A stretch of DNA of 64,000 nt, taken from assembly GCF_002196855.1 (NCBI RefSeq), contig NZ_NIPW01000024.1, forward strand, positions 62,001 to 126,000, written 5' to 3'. Source of the DNA: Haematobacter genomosp. 1 (GTDB lineage: Bacteria; Pseudomonadota; Alphaproteobacteria; Rhodobacterales; Rhodobacteraceae). A model generated the notes under the pieces. The model had not been told where the DNA came from, did not search any database, and worked only from the letters and a program-made list of their open reading frames with translations. Both the position numbers and the translations under genes were made by a program. Below are positions 25,034-34,649 of this stretch, one piece after another. Position 1 is the stretch's first letter; each line of letters starts with the position of its first letter.

Positions 25034-25511
25034 TTAACAGGCTGCTGAGAAAAGGTTTTTGGCCTGTGTTGGATCGGAAATCGTTCGCAATCTGACAAGA
25101 TCCAGCCGGAAATCTATAGACTTCCGGGCGTTTCCGGGCCGATTTCCGGCACATAGGCATGACACTTCGGACTTTTTCAGCAACCTCTTAACAGGCTGCT
25201 GGAAAAAAGCCTCTACCTCTGCGCTGGAGCGAAAATCGTTCGCAATCTGGGGAAGTTCAGCCTGAAATCCACGCATTTCTGGTGATTCCGGGGCTGATTT
25301 TCCGATTTCCAGAGCATGGACATGACCCTTCAGAGCTTTTGTAGCAGCCTGTGGGCAGGGTGCTGGAAAGCATTCCGAGGGTGCTCCGGGGCGGAAGCCT
25401 TCTCGACATGGTTGAAAATGTCCCCGAAAATCGCAGGTTTTGGCTCGTGACCGGACCGTTTTTTGTTCAAAGCAAGTTCGGGTGGCCCACGACTTTTTCA
25501 GCGGCCTGTTA
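25034..25511. repeat. Cluster of three MITE-like repeat units (about 160 bp each)
   Basis: Three adjacent units start near 25034, 25188 and 25354. Each begins with a version of TTAACAGGCTGCTGAAAAA and ends with its inverse CTTTTTCAGCAGCCTGTTA, so each has terminal inverted repeats. Units 1 and 2 share a TTAA junction and an internal core near GGAAATCGTTCGCAATCTG. Unit 3 has a different interior that reappears at 43572-43655. Related copies in the opposite orientation lie at 43418-43572 and 44025-44192. No transposase is encoded. The rest of 24977-25580 shows nothing else. Confidence 0.75.
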
Positions 25512-25580
25512 GAGCGGTGCCAAAAGCCTCCTGCGCCGCCGGAATTTGCCGGTGGACATATCCATTTCGGCACCCCGCTT

Positions 25581-26126
25581 TCAGGTCAGCGCCTTGCCCA
25601 GCCGGGGCAGCCGGGCCCGGCGGAGAAGGGCGCGCAGCGGCTGCTCTCGCCCGGAGATCTCCTCCGTCCGCCCCTGCACCGCCCGGACGACCCTTTCGAC
25701 GTCCGCAGGATGGCGGAGCCACAGATCCATCAGGAAATCATCCGGCGCTTCGGCGCGAAGCAGATGTATCTCCAGCTCGCGGCGCGGAAAGTCCTTGAGG
25801 TTCTGGGTGAGGATCACCTCCGCCCCGCCCGCCTTGGCAGCGGCAAGAACGTGGATGTCGTCGGGATCGGGCAGGTAAAGTCCCCCCGTATCCCCTATCG
25901 TATCGCCCGCCGCGACCTCCGCCTCCGGCCAGCGGGCGTGGAGGAGCGCGATTTCCCCCCGCGCCACCACCTCCTGTCCGGGGCCGAGGCGGCGCGCGGC
26001 CAGAGCCCATTCCTCCAGTATCCGCGTCGACCAGAGCGGGGTGAACATCCCTTCCGCCGCCACCCCGGTCACGATTTCCCGCAACACCGTGGGGTAGAGG
26101 ACATTGGCGTCGATCAGTACCCGCAT
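25581..26126 (-). CDS. PIN-domain protein (RSP_2648-like)
   Basis: This 181-residue protein begins MRVLIDANVLYPTVLRE, with the first PIN aspartate at D6. Further acidic residues are in LPDPDDIHVLAAAKAGG, and EVILTQNLKDFP is typical. PIN domains are metal-dependent ribonucleases. It lies 26 bases downstream of the RNA methyltransferase gene on the same strand, an arrangement I recall from Rhodobacter-type genomes, so it may act on RNA rather than as a VapC toxin. No antitoxin gene is adjacent. Confidence 0.75.
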   Translation of the reverse strand: MRVLIDANVLYPTVLREIVTGVAAEGMFTPLWSTRILEEWALAARRLGPGQEVVARGEIALLHARWPEAEVAAGDTIGDTGGLYLPDPDDIHVLAAAKAGGAEVILTQNLKDFPRRELEIHLLRAEAPDDFLMDLWLRHPADVERVVRAVQGRTEEISGREQPLRALLRRARLPRLGKALT

Positions 26127-26152
26127 CGCCGGCTCCGTTGGTTCAGGTCCGG

Positions 26153-27340
26153 TCAGTCGAGCCGGAAGAACAGCGCCTTCAGATAGCCCGACTCCGCCAG
26201 TTGCGGCATCAGCGGATGGTCCGGCCCGGCAAAGCCCGTGTGCAGCAGTTGCGCCCGCCGTCCGCTCCGCCCGATGCCCCGCACATTGGCCCCCCGGAAG
26301 GCGGCGAGATCGGCGGCATGCGAGCAGGAGCACAGCCCCAGATAGCCGCCGGGCGCCACCAGCGGCGCGGCGAGACGGGCCACGCGTTCATAGGCCCGCA
26401 GACCTGCCTCCAGCGCCTGCTTGGAAGGCGCGAAAGCCGGCGGATCGCAGACGACGAGGTCGAATTGCGCCCCCTCGGCCGCCAGCGCTTCCAGCGTGGC
26501 GAAGGCATCGCCCTGACGGGTGGCGAAGCGTACCTCCGCCCCCATGGCAACGGCGCCGTCCTTGGCCAGCTTCAACGCCGGGGCGGAACTGTCCACCGCA
26601 AGCGCCCGCTCCGCCCCGCCCGCAAGGGCTGCCAGCGAAAAGCCCCCGACATGGGAAAACACGTCCAGCACCCGCGCGCCCTTCGCCAGACGCTGGGCAA
26701 AGGCGTGGTTGGGGCGCTGGTCGAAGAACAGCCCGGTCTTCTGCCCGCCGAGCAGGTCGGCCATATAGGTCGCGCCGTTCATGGGCACCGGAACGGGCGC
26801 CTCCATCGCGCCCCGCAGCACCGTCAGCTCCTCCGGCAGCCCCTCCAGCGTCCGGGCCCGGCCCATGCCGTTGCGGATGATGGTGGTCACGCCCGTGACC
26901 TTTGCCAGCGCGGCGGAAAGCGGCCCGATCAGCGTCTCCGACCAGGCGGCGTTCGGCTGGATCACGGCGGCATCGCCGAAACGGTCGATCACCACGCCCG
27001 GCAGGCCATCCGCCTCTGCATGGACGAGCCGGTAGTAGGGCGCGTCGAACAGCGTCTCGCGGAGCGCGAGCGCCCGCTGGAGACGGGCCGCGAACCATGC
27101 CTCGTCGATAACCGCCGCCGGATCCCGGTCGATCATCCGGCAGACGATGCGCGAATTGGAATTGACCGTGACAAGGCCCAGCACCCGCCGTTCTCCGTCC
27201 TCCAGCACGGCGAGCGCACCGGGTTCCAGCCCCTTGGTGCGGCGGTCGGTGACCAGTTCGTCGGCATAGACCCAAGGAAAGCCGTGGCGGATGGCGCGGG
27301 CTTCGGCCTTCGGTTTGAGTCTGACGGTCGGGTAGGTCAT
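26153..27340 (-). CDS. RlmI-like class I SAM-dependent RNA methyltransferase
   Basis: This 395-residue protein resembles the RlmI/RlmK family that methylates 23S rRNA cytosine C5. An N-terminal PUA-like domain (VRLKPKAEARAIRHGFPWVY) precedes an EEHUD-like region. The catalytic Rossmann domain follows, with VLDVFSHVGGFSLAAL (SAM motif I) and VVCDPPAFAPSKQAL (motif IV). A late cysteine motif GLCSCSHAADL is where RlmI has its catalytic cysteine. I chose the ATG at 27340, which gives the canonical start. Confidence 0.85.
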   Translation of the reverse strand: MTYPTVRLKPKAEARAIRHGFPWVYADELVTDRRTKGLEPGALAVLEDGERRVLGLVTVNSNSRIVCRMIDRDPAAVIDEAWFAARLQRALALRETLFDAPYYRLVHAEADGLPGVVIDRFGDAAVIQPNAAWSETLIGPLSAALAKVTGVTTIIRNGMGRARTLEGLPEELTVLRGAMEAPVPVPMNGATYMADLLGGQKTGLFFDQRPNHAFAQRLAKGARVLDVFSHVGGFSLAALAGGAERALAVDSSAPALKLAKDGAVAMGAEVRFATRQGDAFATLEALAAEGAQFDLVVCDPPAFAPSKQALEAGLRAYERVARLAAPLVAPGGYLGLCSCSHAADLAAFRGANVRGIGRSGRRAQLLHTGFAGPDHPLMPQLAESGYLKALFFRLD

Positions 27341-27419
27341 GGGTTCTCCAGGTGAGTTCTCGGCGCGTCTGGGGACGGTTCGGCACAGGCCCCTCGGCAT
27401 CAGGCCCCCCGGACATGCG

Positions 27420-27446
27420 AAAGCCCCGGAGTCTGCCGGGGCTTTT
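27420..27446 (-). terminator. Hairpin terminator downstream of the small gene at 27467
   Basis: A 10-bp stem AAAGCCCCGG/CCGGGGCTTT with a 6-base loop carries A/T runs on both sides, so it could work in either direction. It lies 20 bases after the stop of the minus-strand small gene and 80 bases upstream of the methyltransferase start. Confidence 0.7.
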
Positions 27447-27466
27447 CCGTCCTCAGACGGGTTTCG

Positions 27467-27634
27467 TCAATGCGCGTGGTGCGCGGAACCTTGCCGGTGC
27501 AGCGGATGGGCGAGCCATGCAAACACTTTCGGCATCAGGCGGGCGATGGTCTGGGCGCGCAATTCGGACGCTTCGCGGACGATCTCGGGGACGGATTTCG
27601 GTTCGCCACGGATCTCGGTCTCAAGCAGTTTCAT
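27467..27634 (-). CDS. Small conserved-looking hypothetical protein
   Basis: This 55-residue protein begins MKLLETEIRGEPKSVPEIVR and continues EASELRAQTIARLMPKVF, with a histidine-rich end (HPLHRQGSAHHAH). It is helical and amphipathic, without a signal peptide. GGAGAAGG precedes the ATG and a clear terminator follows, so it is probably a real monocistronic gene. It resembles short helical proteins common in Rhodobacterales, but I do not know its function. It is divergent from edd, with a dyad-containing promoter region between them. Confidence 0.6.
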   Translation of the reverse strand: MKLLETEIRGEPKSVPEIVREASELRAQTIARLMPKVFAWLAHPLHRQGSAHHAH

Positions 27635-27675
27635 CGGCCTTCTCCCGTGTGGATGGTTGCGGATCGCCCTTATAT

Positions 27676-27694
27676 AGGTCAGCAAATCTGACTT
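27676..27694. promoter_or_regulatory. GTCAG-N5-CTGAC operator-like dyad between small gene and edd
   Basis: The sequence ATAGGTCAG-CAAAT-CTGACTT lies between the divergent small gene and edd. The same two half-sites with the same 5-base spacing occur upstream of gltD (5348-5368), where only the spacer differs. This supports a shared regulator. Confidence 0.55.
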
Positions 27695-27855
27695 AGCTAC
27701 CGCAGAAAATGTGGGCCGGATATGCAATCCGCGCATGATCCGGGAACGACATGCCACTGCGGGAGGGAATTTCCGCGCAACGGGCGCTCCGGCATGGAAT
27801 TGTTAGCGTATGACAGCCATGTTAGTGCTGCGAAGATGACGGAAGGAGCAGCGCC

Positions 27856-29664
27856 ATGCCACTCGATGCGACACTTGCCGACGTTACCGAACGCATCCGC
27901 AAGCGGAGCAGGGAGGCGCGTTCATCCTATCTCGACCGTATCAGGCGGGCCCGTGAGGCGGGACCGGCGCGGGGGCATCTGGCCTGCGGCAATCAGGCCC
28001 ATGCCTATGCCGCCGCGACCCCGGGCGACAAGGCGGAGCTTGCCGCAGACAAGGCGCCCAACATCGGCATCATCACCGCCTATAACGACATGCTGTCGTC
28101 CCACCAGCCCTACGAGCGCTTCCCCGATGTGATCCGTGCCGCAGCGCGGCGCATCGGAGCCACGGCGCAGGTCGCGGGCGGGGTGCCTGCCATGTGCGAC
28201 GGGGTGACGCAGGGCCGCGCGGGGATGGAGCTGTCGCTGTTCTCCCGCGACGTGATCGCGCTGGCTGCCGCGGTCGGGCTGTCGCATGACACGTTCGACG
28301 CGGCGCTTTACCTCGGTGTCTGCGACAAGATCGTTCCCGGGCTGGTCATCGCGGCGGCAAGCTTCGGCCACATTCCCGCGGTGTTCCTGCCCTCCGGCCC
28401 GATGACGTCCGGCCTGCCCAATTCGGAAAAGGCCAAGGTGCGGGAGCTGTTCGCCGCCGGAAAGGTCGGGCGGGAGGAACTGATGCGGGCAGAGATGGAA
28501 AGCTATCACGGCCCCGGAACCTGCACCTTCTATGGCACGGCAAATTCCAACCAGATGCTGATGGAGTTCATGGGCCTGCAACTGCCGGGCTCCAGTTTCG
28601 TCAACCCGAACACACCGCTGCGGGAGGCGCTGACCGTCGCGGGGGTGGAACGCGCGGCGGCGATCACCGCGCTCGGCAATGGTTATACGCCGGTCGCGGA
28701 AATTCTGGATGAGCGGACTTTCGTGAACGGCATCGTCGGCCTGATGGCGACGGGCGGGTCCACAAACCATGTCCTGCATCTTCCCGCGATGGCGCGGGCG
28801 GCGGGGGTCATTCTGGATCTGGAGGATTTCGACAGCCTCTCCGCCATTACGCCGCTGATGGCGCGCGTCTATCCGAACGGACTGGCCGACGTGAACCATT
28901 TCCATGCGGCGGGCGGTCTGGGTTACATGATCGGGGAGCTGCTGGAGGCGGGGCTGCTGCATCCCGATACCCGGACGGTCGCGGGGGAGGGGCTCGGCCT
29001 CTACACGCAGGAACCTGTGCTGGAAGAGGGCGGCCTCGGCTGGCGGCAGGGATCGGGCGAATCGCTGAACCCGCAGATCCTGCGGGGCGCCGCCGATCCG
29101 TTCCAGCAGCAGGGTGGCCTCCGGCAGCTGCACGGCAATCTGGGGCGCGGGGTCATCAAGGTTTCCGCCGTGGCGGAGGAGCGTCGCTTCATCGAGGCGC
29201 CGGCCCGCGTCTTCGCCAATCAGGAGGATGTGAAGGCAGCCTTCAGGGCAGGCGAATTCACGGCTGATACGATCGTCGTCGTCCGGTTTCAGGGCCCGCG
29301 CGCGAATGGCATGCCGGAGCTTCACAGCCTGACGCCGATCCTCGCCGTGCTGCAGGACAAGGGTCTGCGCGTGGCACTGGTCACGGATGGTCGGATGTCG
29401 GGCGCATCGGGCAAGGTGCCCGCCGCAATCCATGTCAGCCCGGAGGCCGCCGAGGGTGGCCCGCTGGCGCGCGTCCGGGATGGCGATGTGCTGCGGCTCG
29501 ATGCGGTGGGGGGGACGCTGGAAAACCTGCATCCCGATTTTCTCCTGCGCGACCCGGTGGTCGAGGATCTCTCCGCCCATCACTCCGGCATGGGACGGGA
29601 ATTGTTCGATGCCTTCCGGCGGAACGTCGGTTCCTCCGTCCACGGCGCGGCGGTGGTGATCTGA
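27856..29664 (+). CDS. edd: 6-phosphogluconate dehydratase
   Basis: This [4Fe-4S] dehydratase converts 6-phosphogluconate to 2-keto-3-deoxy-6-phosphogluconate in the Entner-Doudoroff pathway. The 602-residue length matches Edd. It belongs to the IlvD/Edd family, with [20 protein letters not shown] and cysteines in [15 protein letters not shown] and [20 protein letters not shown] as cluster ligands. [20 protein letters not shown] is at the C-terminus. The family's 6-phosphogluconate form is favoured over IlvD by the N-terminal [20 protein letters not shown] segment. eda is not in the window. AGGAG precedes the ATG. Confidence 0.95.
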   Translation: MPLDATLADVTERIRKRSREARSSYLDRIRRAREAGPARGHLACGNQAHAYAAATPGDKAELAADKAPNIGIITAYNDMLSSHQPYERFPDVIRAAARRIGATAQVAGGVPAMCDGVTQGRAGMELSLFSRDVIALAAAVGLSHDTFDAALYLGVCDKIVPGLVIAAASFGHIPAVFLPSGPMTSGLPNSEKAKVRELFAAGKVGREELMRAEMESYHGPGTCTFYGTANSNQMLMEFMGLQLPGSSFVNPNTPLREALTVAGVERAAAITALGNGYTPVAEILDERTFVNGIVGLMATGGSTNHVLHLPAMARAAGVILDLEDFDSLSAITPLMARVYPNGLADVNHFHAAGGLGYMIGELLEAGLLHPDTRTVAGEGLGLYTQEPVLEEGGLGWRQGSGESLNPQILRGAADPFQQQGGLRQLHGNLGRGVIKVSAVAEERRFIEAPARVFANQEDVKAAFRAGEFTADTIVVVRFQGPRANGMPELHSLTPILAVLQDKGLRVALVTDGRMSGASGKVPAAIHVSPEAAEGGPLARVRDGDVLRLDAVGGTLENLHPDFLLRDPVVEDLSAHHSGMGRELFDAFRRNVGSSVHGAAVVI

Positions 29665-29688
29665 AGGCAGAGAGCCGCGCGTTGCGGC

Positions 29689-30648
29689 TCAGGCGGCGGC
29701 GAGAATTTCCTCCAGCGCACGATCCAGCGCATCGAGACCCGCATCGGGGCGGGAGCCGGCTTCCGACAGGCTCCGCCGCCAGGACCGCGCGCCGGGGCGC
29801 CCCGCGAACAGGCCGAGCATGTGCCGCGTAATGGCGCCGAGCCTGCCGCCGATGGCAAGGTGGCGCGCGATATAGGGTCGCATCGCCGCGACCACGGCCT
29901 CCGGGCTGCGGTCGGCGGCAGCACTTGCGAACATCAGCCGGTCGGCGGGGAGCAGGATTTCCCCCGGATCGTGATAGGCCGCGCGCCCGATCATCACACC
30001 GTCCAGCCCCTGATCCAGCAGCTCCCGCGCCGTGGTGAGGCTGCTGATTCCGCCGTTGATGACGATGGTGAGGTCGGGGAAGGCCTGCTTCATCGACAGC
30101 ACCAGCGGATAGTCGAGCGGCGGGATCTCCCGGTTCTCCTTGGGGCTCAGGCCCTTCAGCCATGCCTTCCGCGCGTGGACGATGACGCGGCGGATACCCG
30201 CGCCCCGCACCGTCTCCAGAAAGGCGGGAAGCACCTCCTGTGGCACCTGGTCATCGACGCCGATGCGGCACTTCACCGTCACCTCCGCGCCCGCCGCCGC
30301 CTCGCGCATCGCGGCCAGACAGTCGCCGACCAGCGCAGGATCCCGCATCAGCACGGCCCCGAAGCAGCCCGATTGAACGCGGTCCGAGGGGCAGCCGACG
30401 TTCAGGTTGATCTCGCGGTAGCCGTGACCGGCGCAGATCCGCGCCGCTGCGGCCAGCTCCTCCGGCTCGGACCCGCCCAGCTGCACGGCGACAGGGTGTT
30501 CCGACGGATCGTGGTCCAGAAGCCGTAGCGCCCCGCCGCGCACCAGCGCCGCCGCCACGACCATTTCCGTGTAGAGCAGCGTATGGCGGCTCATCTGCCG
30601 GTGCAGGTAGCGGCAATGCCGGTCGGTCAGGTCGATCATCGGGGCCAC
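29689..30648 (-). CDS. dusA: tRNA-dihydrouridine synthase DusA (5' end appears frameshifted)
   Basis: This FMN enzyme reduces uridine 20/20a in tRNA. The intact frame gives 319 residues from a GTG, with APMIDLTDRHCRYLHRQ, the catalytic cysteine in NLNVGCPSDRVQSGCFG, VIVHARKAWLKGLSPKENRE and INGGISS. Homologs normally start about 11 residues earlier (…YRLSVAPM). An ATG with a good AAGGA site lies at 30682, but a run of ten G (30661-30670 on the plus strand) puts it one base out of frame; nine would restore MNAVPPPYRLSVAPM. This may be a sequencing error or a real slippery tract. The minimal frame is reported. Confidence 0.88.
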   Translation of the reverse strand: MAPMIDLTDRHCRYLHRQMSRHTLLYTEMVVAAALVRGGALRLLDHDPSEHPVAVQLGGSEPEELAAAARICAGHGYREINLNVGCPSDRVQSGCFGAVLMRDPALVGDCLAAMREAAAGAEVTVKCRIGVDDQVPQEVLPAFLETVRGAGIRRVIVHARKAWLKGLSPKENREIPPLDYPLVLSMKQAFPDLTIVINGGISSLTTARELLDQGLDGVMIGRAAYHDPGEILLPADRLMFASAAADRSPEAVVAAMRPYIARHLAIGGRLGAITRHMLGLFAGRPGARSWRRSLSEAGSRPDAGLDALDRALEEILAAA

Positions 30649-30872
30649 CGACAGGCGGTAGGGGGGGGGGCACGGCGTTCATGTGTCGTCCTTTCATCCC
30701 CGGCGATGTAGGACGCCGGTGTTCATGTCGAAAGACCGCGAAGCGCAGCGACATGCCATCATTCGGCGTTTTCCGCAACAGGGCGGAGTCCTGCCCGCGC
30801 TGCGCTCCGCCCCTTGAGCCTTTGCGAGGATCGGCCCACAAGAGACGCAGGAGCACTGGAGGGGAGTATCCC

Positions 30873-31166
30873 ATGCATCGCCTGATCATCGCCTTTGCCG
30901 CCGCCTGTCTGCTCGGCTCGCCCGCCATGGCCCGCATGTCGGGTTTTTACGAAAGCGCGGCGGTCATCCACGCCATTCTCGGGAATGGACAGGTGGCGGA
31001 CGGGCTGGGCCAGCAACCGATCGAGAGCATCACCCGCACCCGGGACGGCTATTCGGTGCAGAGCCAGAATTGCTCCGTCGGCGTGGTGGTGGTGACCCGC
31101 AGGGCCGACCGTCCCGGACCCGCCGACTTCTCCCTGCGCGTTCAGAGAGGGCGCTGCCGCAGGTAA
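30873..31166 (+). CDS. Small secreted hypothetical protein
   Basis: This 97-residue protein has a clear Sec signal peptide (MHRLIIAFAAACLLGSPAMA). A mature part of about 77 residues follows, with SITRTRDGYSVQSQNCSVGV and a basic C-terminus, including two cysteines that could pair. The start is preceded by GGAGGGGAG. No family is recognised; a periplasmic location is likely. Confidence 0.65.
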   Translation: MHRLIIAFAAACLLGSPAMARMSGFYESAAVIHAILGNGQVADGLGQQPIESITRTRDGYSVQSQNCSVGVVVVTRRADRPGPADFSLRVQRGRCRR

Positions 31167-31189
31167 GCGCCAAGGCGCCCGTCAACAGG

Positions 31190-31770
31190 GGCCGTTTCTC
31201 CGTCGCGAAGGTTTCGCCTTCCGCAGGAGCGACGGCCGGGCCGCGCTCCGCCGGTGAATTATGCTGACGGGGCCATCGCTGGCAGGAGGAGAAGGGGCGA
31301 AAGCGCCACGGCTCCGAAACTGCGCCCGGCTCTTTCGCAAGGCCAGCGGGCAGCGGAATGGCGGGGTCGTTTGTCGAAGCGGCTCCGCCAGAAAGCGCTC
31401 TCCTCAGGCAAGCTCTCCTCGGAAAGCGCCCTGCGGCGAAAGGCTCCCTGTGAGGGAAAGCGAAGCTGGACGTTTCGCGCAGGAGCGGCGGCTGGGCCGC
31501 GCGTCCCGGGCAACCTCAGCCGGTGAGTATGGGGACGGGGCCATCGCTGGCAGGAGCAGAGGCGAAAACGCCATGGCTCCGAAACTGCGCCCGGCTCTTT
31601 CGCAAGGCCAAGGTGTAGCGCAATAGCGGGGTCGAATGGCGGGGCCGGTTGTCGAAGCGGCTCCACCGGAAAGCTCTCCTCAGAAAAGCTCTCATCGGAA
31701 AGTGCCCTGCGCCGAAAGGCTCCCTGCGGCCAAAGGCGAAGCTGGACGTTTCGCGCAGGCCCCGGTCGGT
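31190..31770 (+). repeat. Imperfect tandem duplication (period about 268 bp) in an intergenic region
   Basis: The 700 bp between the small secreted gene and ychF hold two diverged copies of one sequence. GACGGGGCCATCGCTGGCAG occurs at 31266 and again at 31534, and GAAGCTGGACGTTTCGCGCA and CTCCGAAACTGCGCCCGGCT are likewise repeated. A partial third copy of the edge lies near 31200. Reading frames through it on both strands reflect composition only, and I see no protein motif. Remaining parts of 31167-31877 hold nothing recognisable. Confidence 0.75.
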
Positions 31771-31877
31771 GGCTCCAAGAGCCAAGCCGTCCGGGGCTTT
31801 CACGCTGACCGGCGGGCCGCGGAGGCGGGAAGCGCTGCTCCTTCATCGCCAGTCTGCATCGCTTCTGTGCGGTGATG

Positions 31878-32975
31878 TCAGGCGTTGAACAGGAAGTGGA
31901 GCACGTCGCCGTCCTGCACCTCGTAGGTCTTGCCCTCCACGCGGAACTTGCCGTTCTCGCGTGCGCCTGCCTCGCCGTTGCCTGCGACATAATCATCGTA
32001 GCCCACGGTTTCCGCGCGGATGAAGCCCTTTTCGAAATCCCCATGGATGACGCCCGCCGCCTGCGGCGCGAGCATCCCCTGAGTGATCGTCCAGGCACGG
32101 GCTTCCTTCGGGCCGACGGTGAAATAGGTGCGCAGACCCAGCAGATCGTAGGCCGCGCGGATCAGACGGTCCAGTCCCGGCTCCTCCAGCCCCAGTTCGG
32201 AGAGGAACATCTCCGCTTCCTCCGGGTCGAGCTGGCTGATCTCCTCCTCGATCCGGGCGGAGATGACGACGGTCGCGGCCCCTTCGGCCCGCGCCTTCTC
32301 CGCCACCTTCTCCGTCAGCGCGTTGCCTGTCGCGGCTTCGGATTCCGCCACGTTGCAAACGTAGAGCACGGGTTTCGCGGTCAGAAGCTGAAGCTGATCC
32401 CAGAGCCTGCGATCCTCCTCCGACACGGTGACGGTCCGCGCCGGCTGGCCCGCGTTCAGCACATCGAGCGCCACGCGCAGCAGGCGGTCCTGATCCTTCG
32501 CCTCCTTGTCCCCGCCCTTCAACTTGCGCTGAAGGTTGGCGAGGCGGCGCTCGATCGATTCCATGTCGGCGATCATCAGTTCCGTCTCGATCGTCTCCGC
32601 ATCGGCGACCGGATCGACGCGCCCCTCTACATGGGTGATGTCGCCATCCTCGAAACAGCGGAGCACATGGGCGATGGCGTCCACTTCGCGGATGTTGGCA
32701 AGAAACTGGTTGCCCAGGCCCTCGCCCTTGGACGCGCCGCGCACGAGGCCCGCGATATCGACGAAGGTGATCCGCGTCGGGATGATCTGTTTCGACCCCG
32801 CGATGGCGGCCAGCCGGTCGAGCCGCTTGTCCGGCACGGCCACCTCGCCCACGTTCGGCTCGATGGTGCAGAAGGGGAAGTTCGCCGCCTGCGCCGCTGC
32901 GGTGCGGGTCAGCGCGTTGAACAGGGTGGACTTGCCGACATTCGGCAGCCCGACGATACCCATCCTGAAGCCCAT
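31878..32975 (-). CDS. ychF: Redox-regulated ATPase YchF (OLA1 family)
   Basis: This universally conserved Obg-related P-loop NTPase binds ribosomes and prefers ATP. It has 365 residues from the ATG at 32975. Motifs: [15 protein letters not shown] (Walker A), [12 protein letters not shown] (switch I), [20 protein letters not shown] (switch II), NVAE in the position of NKxE, and a C-terminal TGS domain ([17 protein letters not shown] to [13 protein letters not shown]). It is monocistronic in appearance. Confidence 0.97.
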   Translation of the reverse strand: MGFRMGIVGLPNVGKSTLFNALTRTAAAQAANFPFCTIEPNVGEVAVPDKRLDRLAAIAGSKQIIPTRITFVDIAGLVRGASKGEGLGNQFLANIREVDAIAHVLRCFEDGDITHVEGRVDPVADAETIETELMIADMESIERRLANLQRKLKGGDKEAKDQDRLLRVALDVLNAGQPARTVTVSEEDRRLWDQLQLLTAKPVLYVCNVAESEAATGNALTEKVAEKARAEGAATVVISARIEEEISQLDPEEAEMFLSELGLEEPGLDRLIRAAYDLLGLRTYFTVGPKEARAWTITQGMLAPQAAGVIHGDFEKGFIRAETVGYDDYVAGNGEAGARENGKFRVEGKTYEVQDGDVLHFLFNA

Positions 32976-33123
32976 GGCTCTGCCCTCCTGGCCCGAAATT
33001 CCGCTGTGCTGTGTCTGCGTCTCTCTAGGGGGGCGGCGCACTCTCTGCAAGTATTGTCCGCCCGGCACGGGGCGCTAGATGCGGCGGGAGAAGGTCGAAG
33101 GGCAGCAGAAGGGCGCAGGCGGC

Positions 33124-33537
33124 ATGGGTTTCGTTCCCTACCTCTACTTTCAGGGCAACTGCGCCGAGGCGCTCGACTGGTATGCCGGCATCTTCGGCGG
33201 CACCGTTTCGCTGCTGCGCTACAAGGACGCGCCGGACCTGCCGCCGGAGATGGCCGGGTCGGAACTCGTGGTGAACGGGGTGCTGGACGTGGGCGGCGCG
33301 GTGCTCATGGCGTCCGATTTTCCGCCGGGCATGGACGGGCGGCCGCAAACCGCCGTCTCCGTCAGCTATGCCGCCGACAGCGATGCGGAGGGAGAAGCGC
33401 TTTTCGAGCGTCTGTCGGAGGGGGGGACGCTGGTTTTCCGCTGGAACACGGCCTATTGGGCAAGGGGTGCGGTCGGCATGGTGCGGGACAGGTTCGGCAC
33501 CCATTGGGTGATCTCCGGCCCGCTGCGGCCCTTCTAG
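33124..33537 (+). CDS. VOC-family (PhnB/glyoxalase-like) protein
   Basis: This 137-residue protein resembles PhnB-like members of the vicinal oxygen chelate superfamily. [20 protein letters not shown] opens the first beta-alpha-beta unit, [16 protein letters not shown] follows, and FGTHWVIS ends the second. The enzymatic function of this subgroup is mostly unknown. The ATG at 33124 gives the usual N-terminus; one at 33079 would add 15 residues. It is divergent from ychF. Confidence 0.8.
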   Translation: MGFVPYLYFQGNCAEALDWYAGIFGGTVSLLRYKDAPDLPPEMAGSELVVNGVLDVGGAVLMASDFPPGMDGRPQTAVSVSYAADSDAEGEALFERLSEGGTLVFRWNTAYWARGAVGMVRDRFGTHWVISGPLRPF

Positions 33538-33670
33538 CCCAGTCCCGGCCCTGCCGCCTGCGGTCTCCGGCGCTTCCGCTTGCGGCCCCGTGGTCCTGTC
33601 GATGTGGCGAAGCACGCTTGCCTTCGCGGCCTGCTTCCGGCACATCGGAACCGACCAGCCGGAGGAAACG

Positions 33671-34462
33671 ATGAGCCGCATCGACGCGAAATTCGCCGCC
33701 CTGAAAGCAGAGGGTCGCAAGGCCTTCGTCTCCTACATCATGGCGGGCGACCCGGATGTGGACACCTCTCTTGCGGTCATGAAGGGCCTCCCCGCCGCGG
33801 GGGTGGATGTGATCGAACTGGGCCATCCCTTCACCGATCCGATGGCCGACGGGCCGACGATCCAGCGCGCCGGTCAAAGGGCGCTGGAGGGCGGGCAGAC
33901 GCTTGACCGGACGCTCCACATGGTGCGCGAATTCCGCAAGGGCGACGACACCACCCCGATCGTGATGATGGGCTATTACAACCCGATCTATTCCCGCGGT
34001 GTCGCGCGGTTTCTGGCGGAGGCGAAAGAGGCGGGCATCGACGGGCTGATCGTCGTGGACCTGCCGCCGGAGGAGGATGCGGAGCTTTGCCTGCCCGCGC
34101 AGGCGCAGGGCATCAACTTCATCCGTCTCGCCACCCCGACCACGGATGAGGCGCGGCTGGGCACGGTGCTGCAGAACACCTCGGGCTTCGTCTATTATGT
34201 CTCCGTCACCGGGATCACCGGCGCGCAGGCCGCGCAGGCCGCCTCCGTCGCGCCGGAAGTCGTGCGGATCAAGGCGGCGACGGATCTGCCGGTGATCGTC
34301 GGTTTCGGCATCACCACGCCCGAAGCGGCGCGGGACATCGCCTCCGTGGCCGATGGCGCGGTCGTCGGCTCCGCCATCGTCAACCTGATCGGGCAGGGTA
34401 AGCCGGTGGAGGAAGTGCTGGCCCAGGTCTCAAAACTCTCCGCGGGCGCCCACGCTGCCTGA
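33671..34462 (+). CDS. trpA: Tryptophan synthase alpha chain
   Basis: This subunit cleaves indole-3-glycerol phosphate and passes indole to TrpB. The 263-residue length is standard. Catalytic E49 and D60 lie in [19 protein letters not shown], and [12 protein letters not shown] and [13 protein letters not shown] form the phosphate site. A GGAGG site precedes the ATG. trpB is not adjacent, and the gene appears to stand alone between a VOC protein and an intergenic repeat, so it is probably separate from the other trp genes. Confidence 0.97.
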   Translation: MSRIDAKFAALKAEGRKAFVSYIMAGDPDVDTSLAVMKGLPAAGVDVIELGHPFTDPMADGPTIQRAGQRALEGGQTLDRTLHMVREFRKGDDTTPIVMMGYYNPIYSRGVARFLAEAKEAGIDGLIVVDLPPEEDAELCLPAQAQGINFIRLATPTTDEARLGTVLQNTSGFVYYVSVTGITGAQAAQAASVAPEVVRIKAATDLPVIVGFGITTPEAARDIASVADGAVVGSAIVNLIGQGKPVEEVLAQVSKLSAGAHAA

Positions 34463-34529
34463 ACGGTCGCGCTAGCTTGCGGGCGCGTGGGTCATCGCCC
34501 TGGCGTCGGGCGATCACGGGCGGGTCCTT

Positions 34530-34559
34530 GGGCGCGCGGCGCTCGATCGAGGCGCGCCC
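34530..34559 (+). terminator. Possible terminator hairpin after trpA
   Basis: A perfect 8-bp inverted repeat GGGCGCGC/GCGCGCCC encloses a further CTCGATCGAG palindrome, 67 bases after the trpA stop. There is no T run, so it is at best a weak or Rho-assisted terminator. Confidence 0.35.
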
Positions 34560-34649
34560 GGCTTGAGGTAGCGACGGGCGCGTGAACCTGCTGTGAAGCG
34601 CCATTGCCCCGTCGTACCGCCCGCCGGGAGCTGATGATCCGGGCGGCGC

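Noticed and set aside
25581-26126. VapC-type toxin call for the PIN-domain gene
   Set aside because: No antitoxin gene is next to it, the protein is longer than typical VapC, and it follows an RNA methyltransferase gene in operon-like spacing.
31259-32098. Long antisense frames through the tandem duplication upstream of ychF
   Set aside because: The protein would repeat with the DNA but contains no domain, and it runs into ychF antisense sequence.
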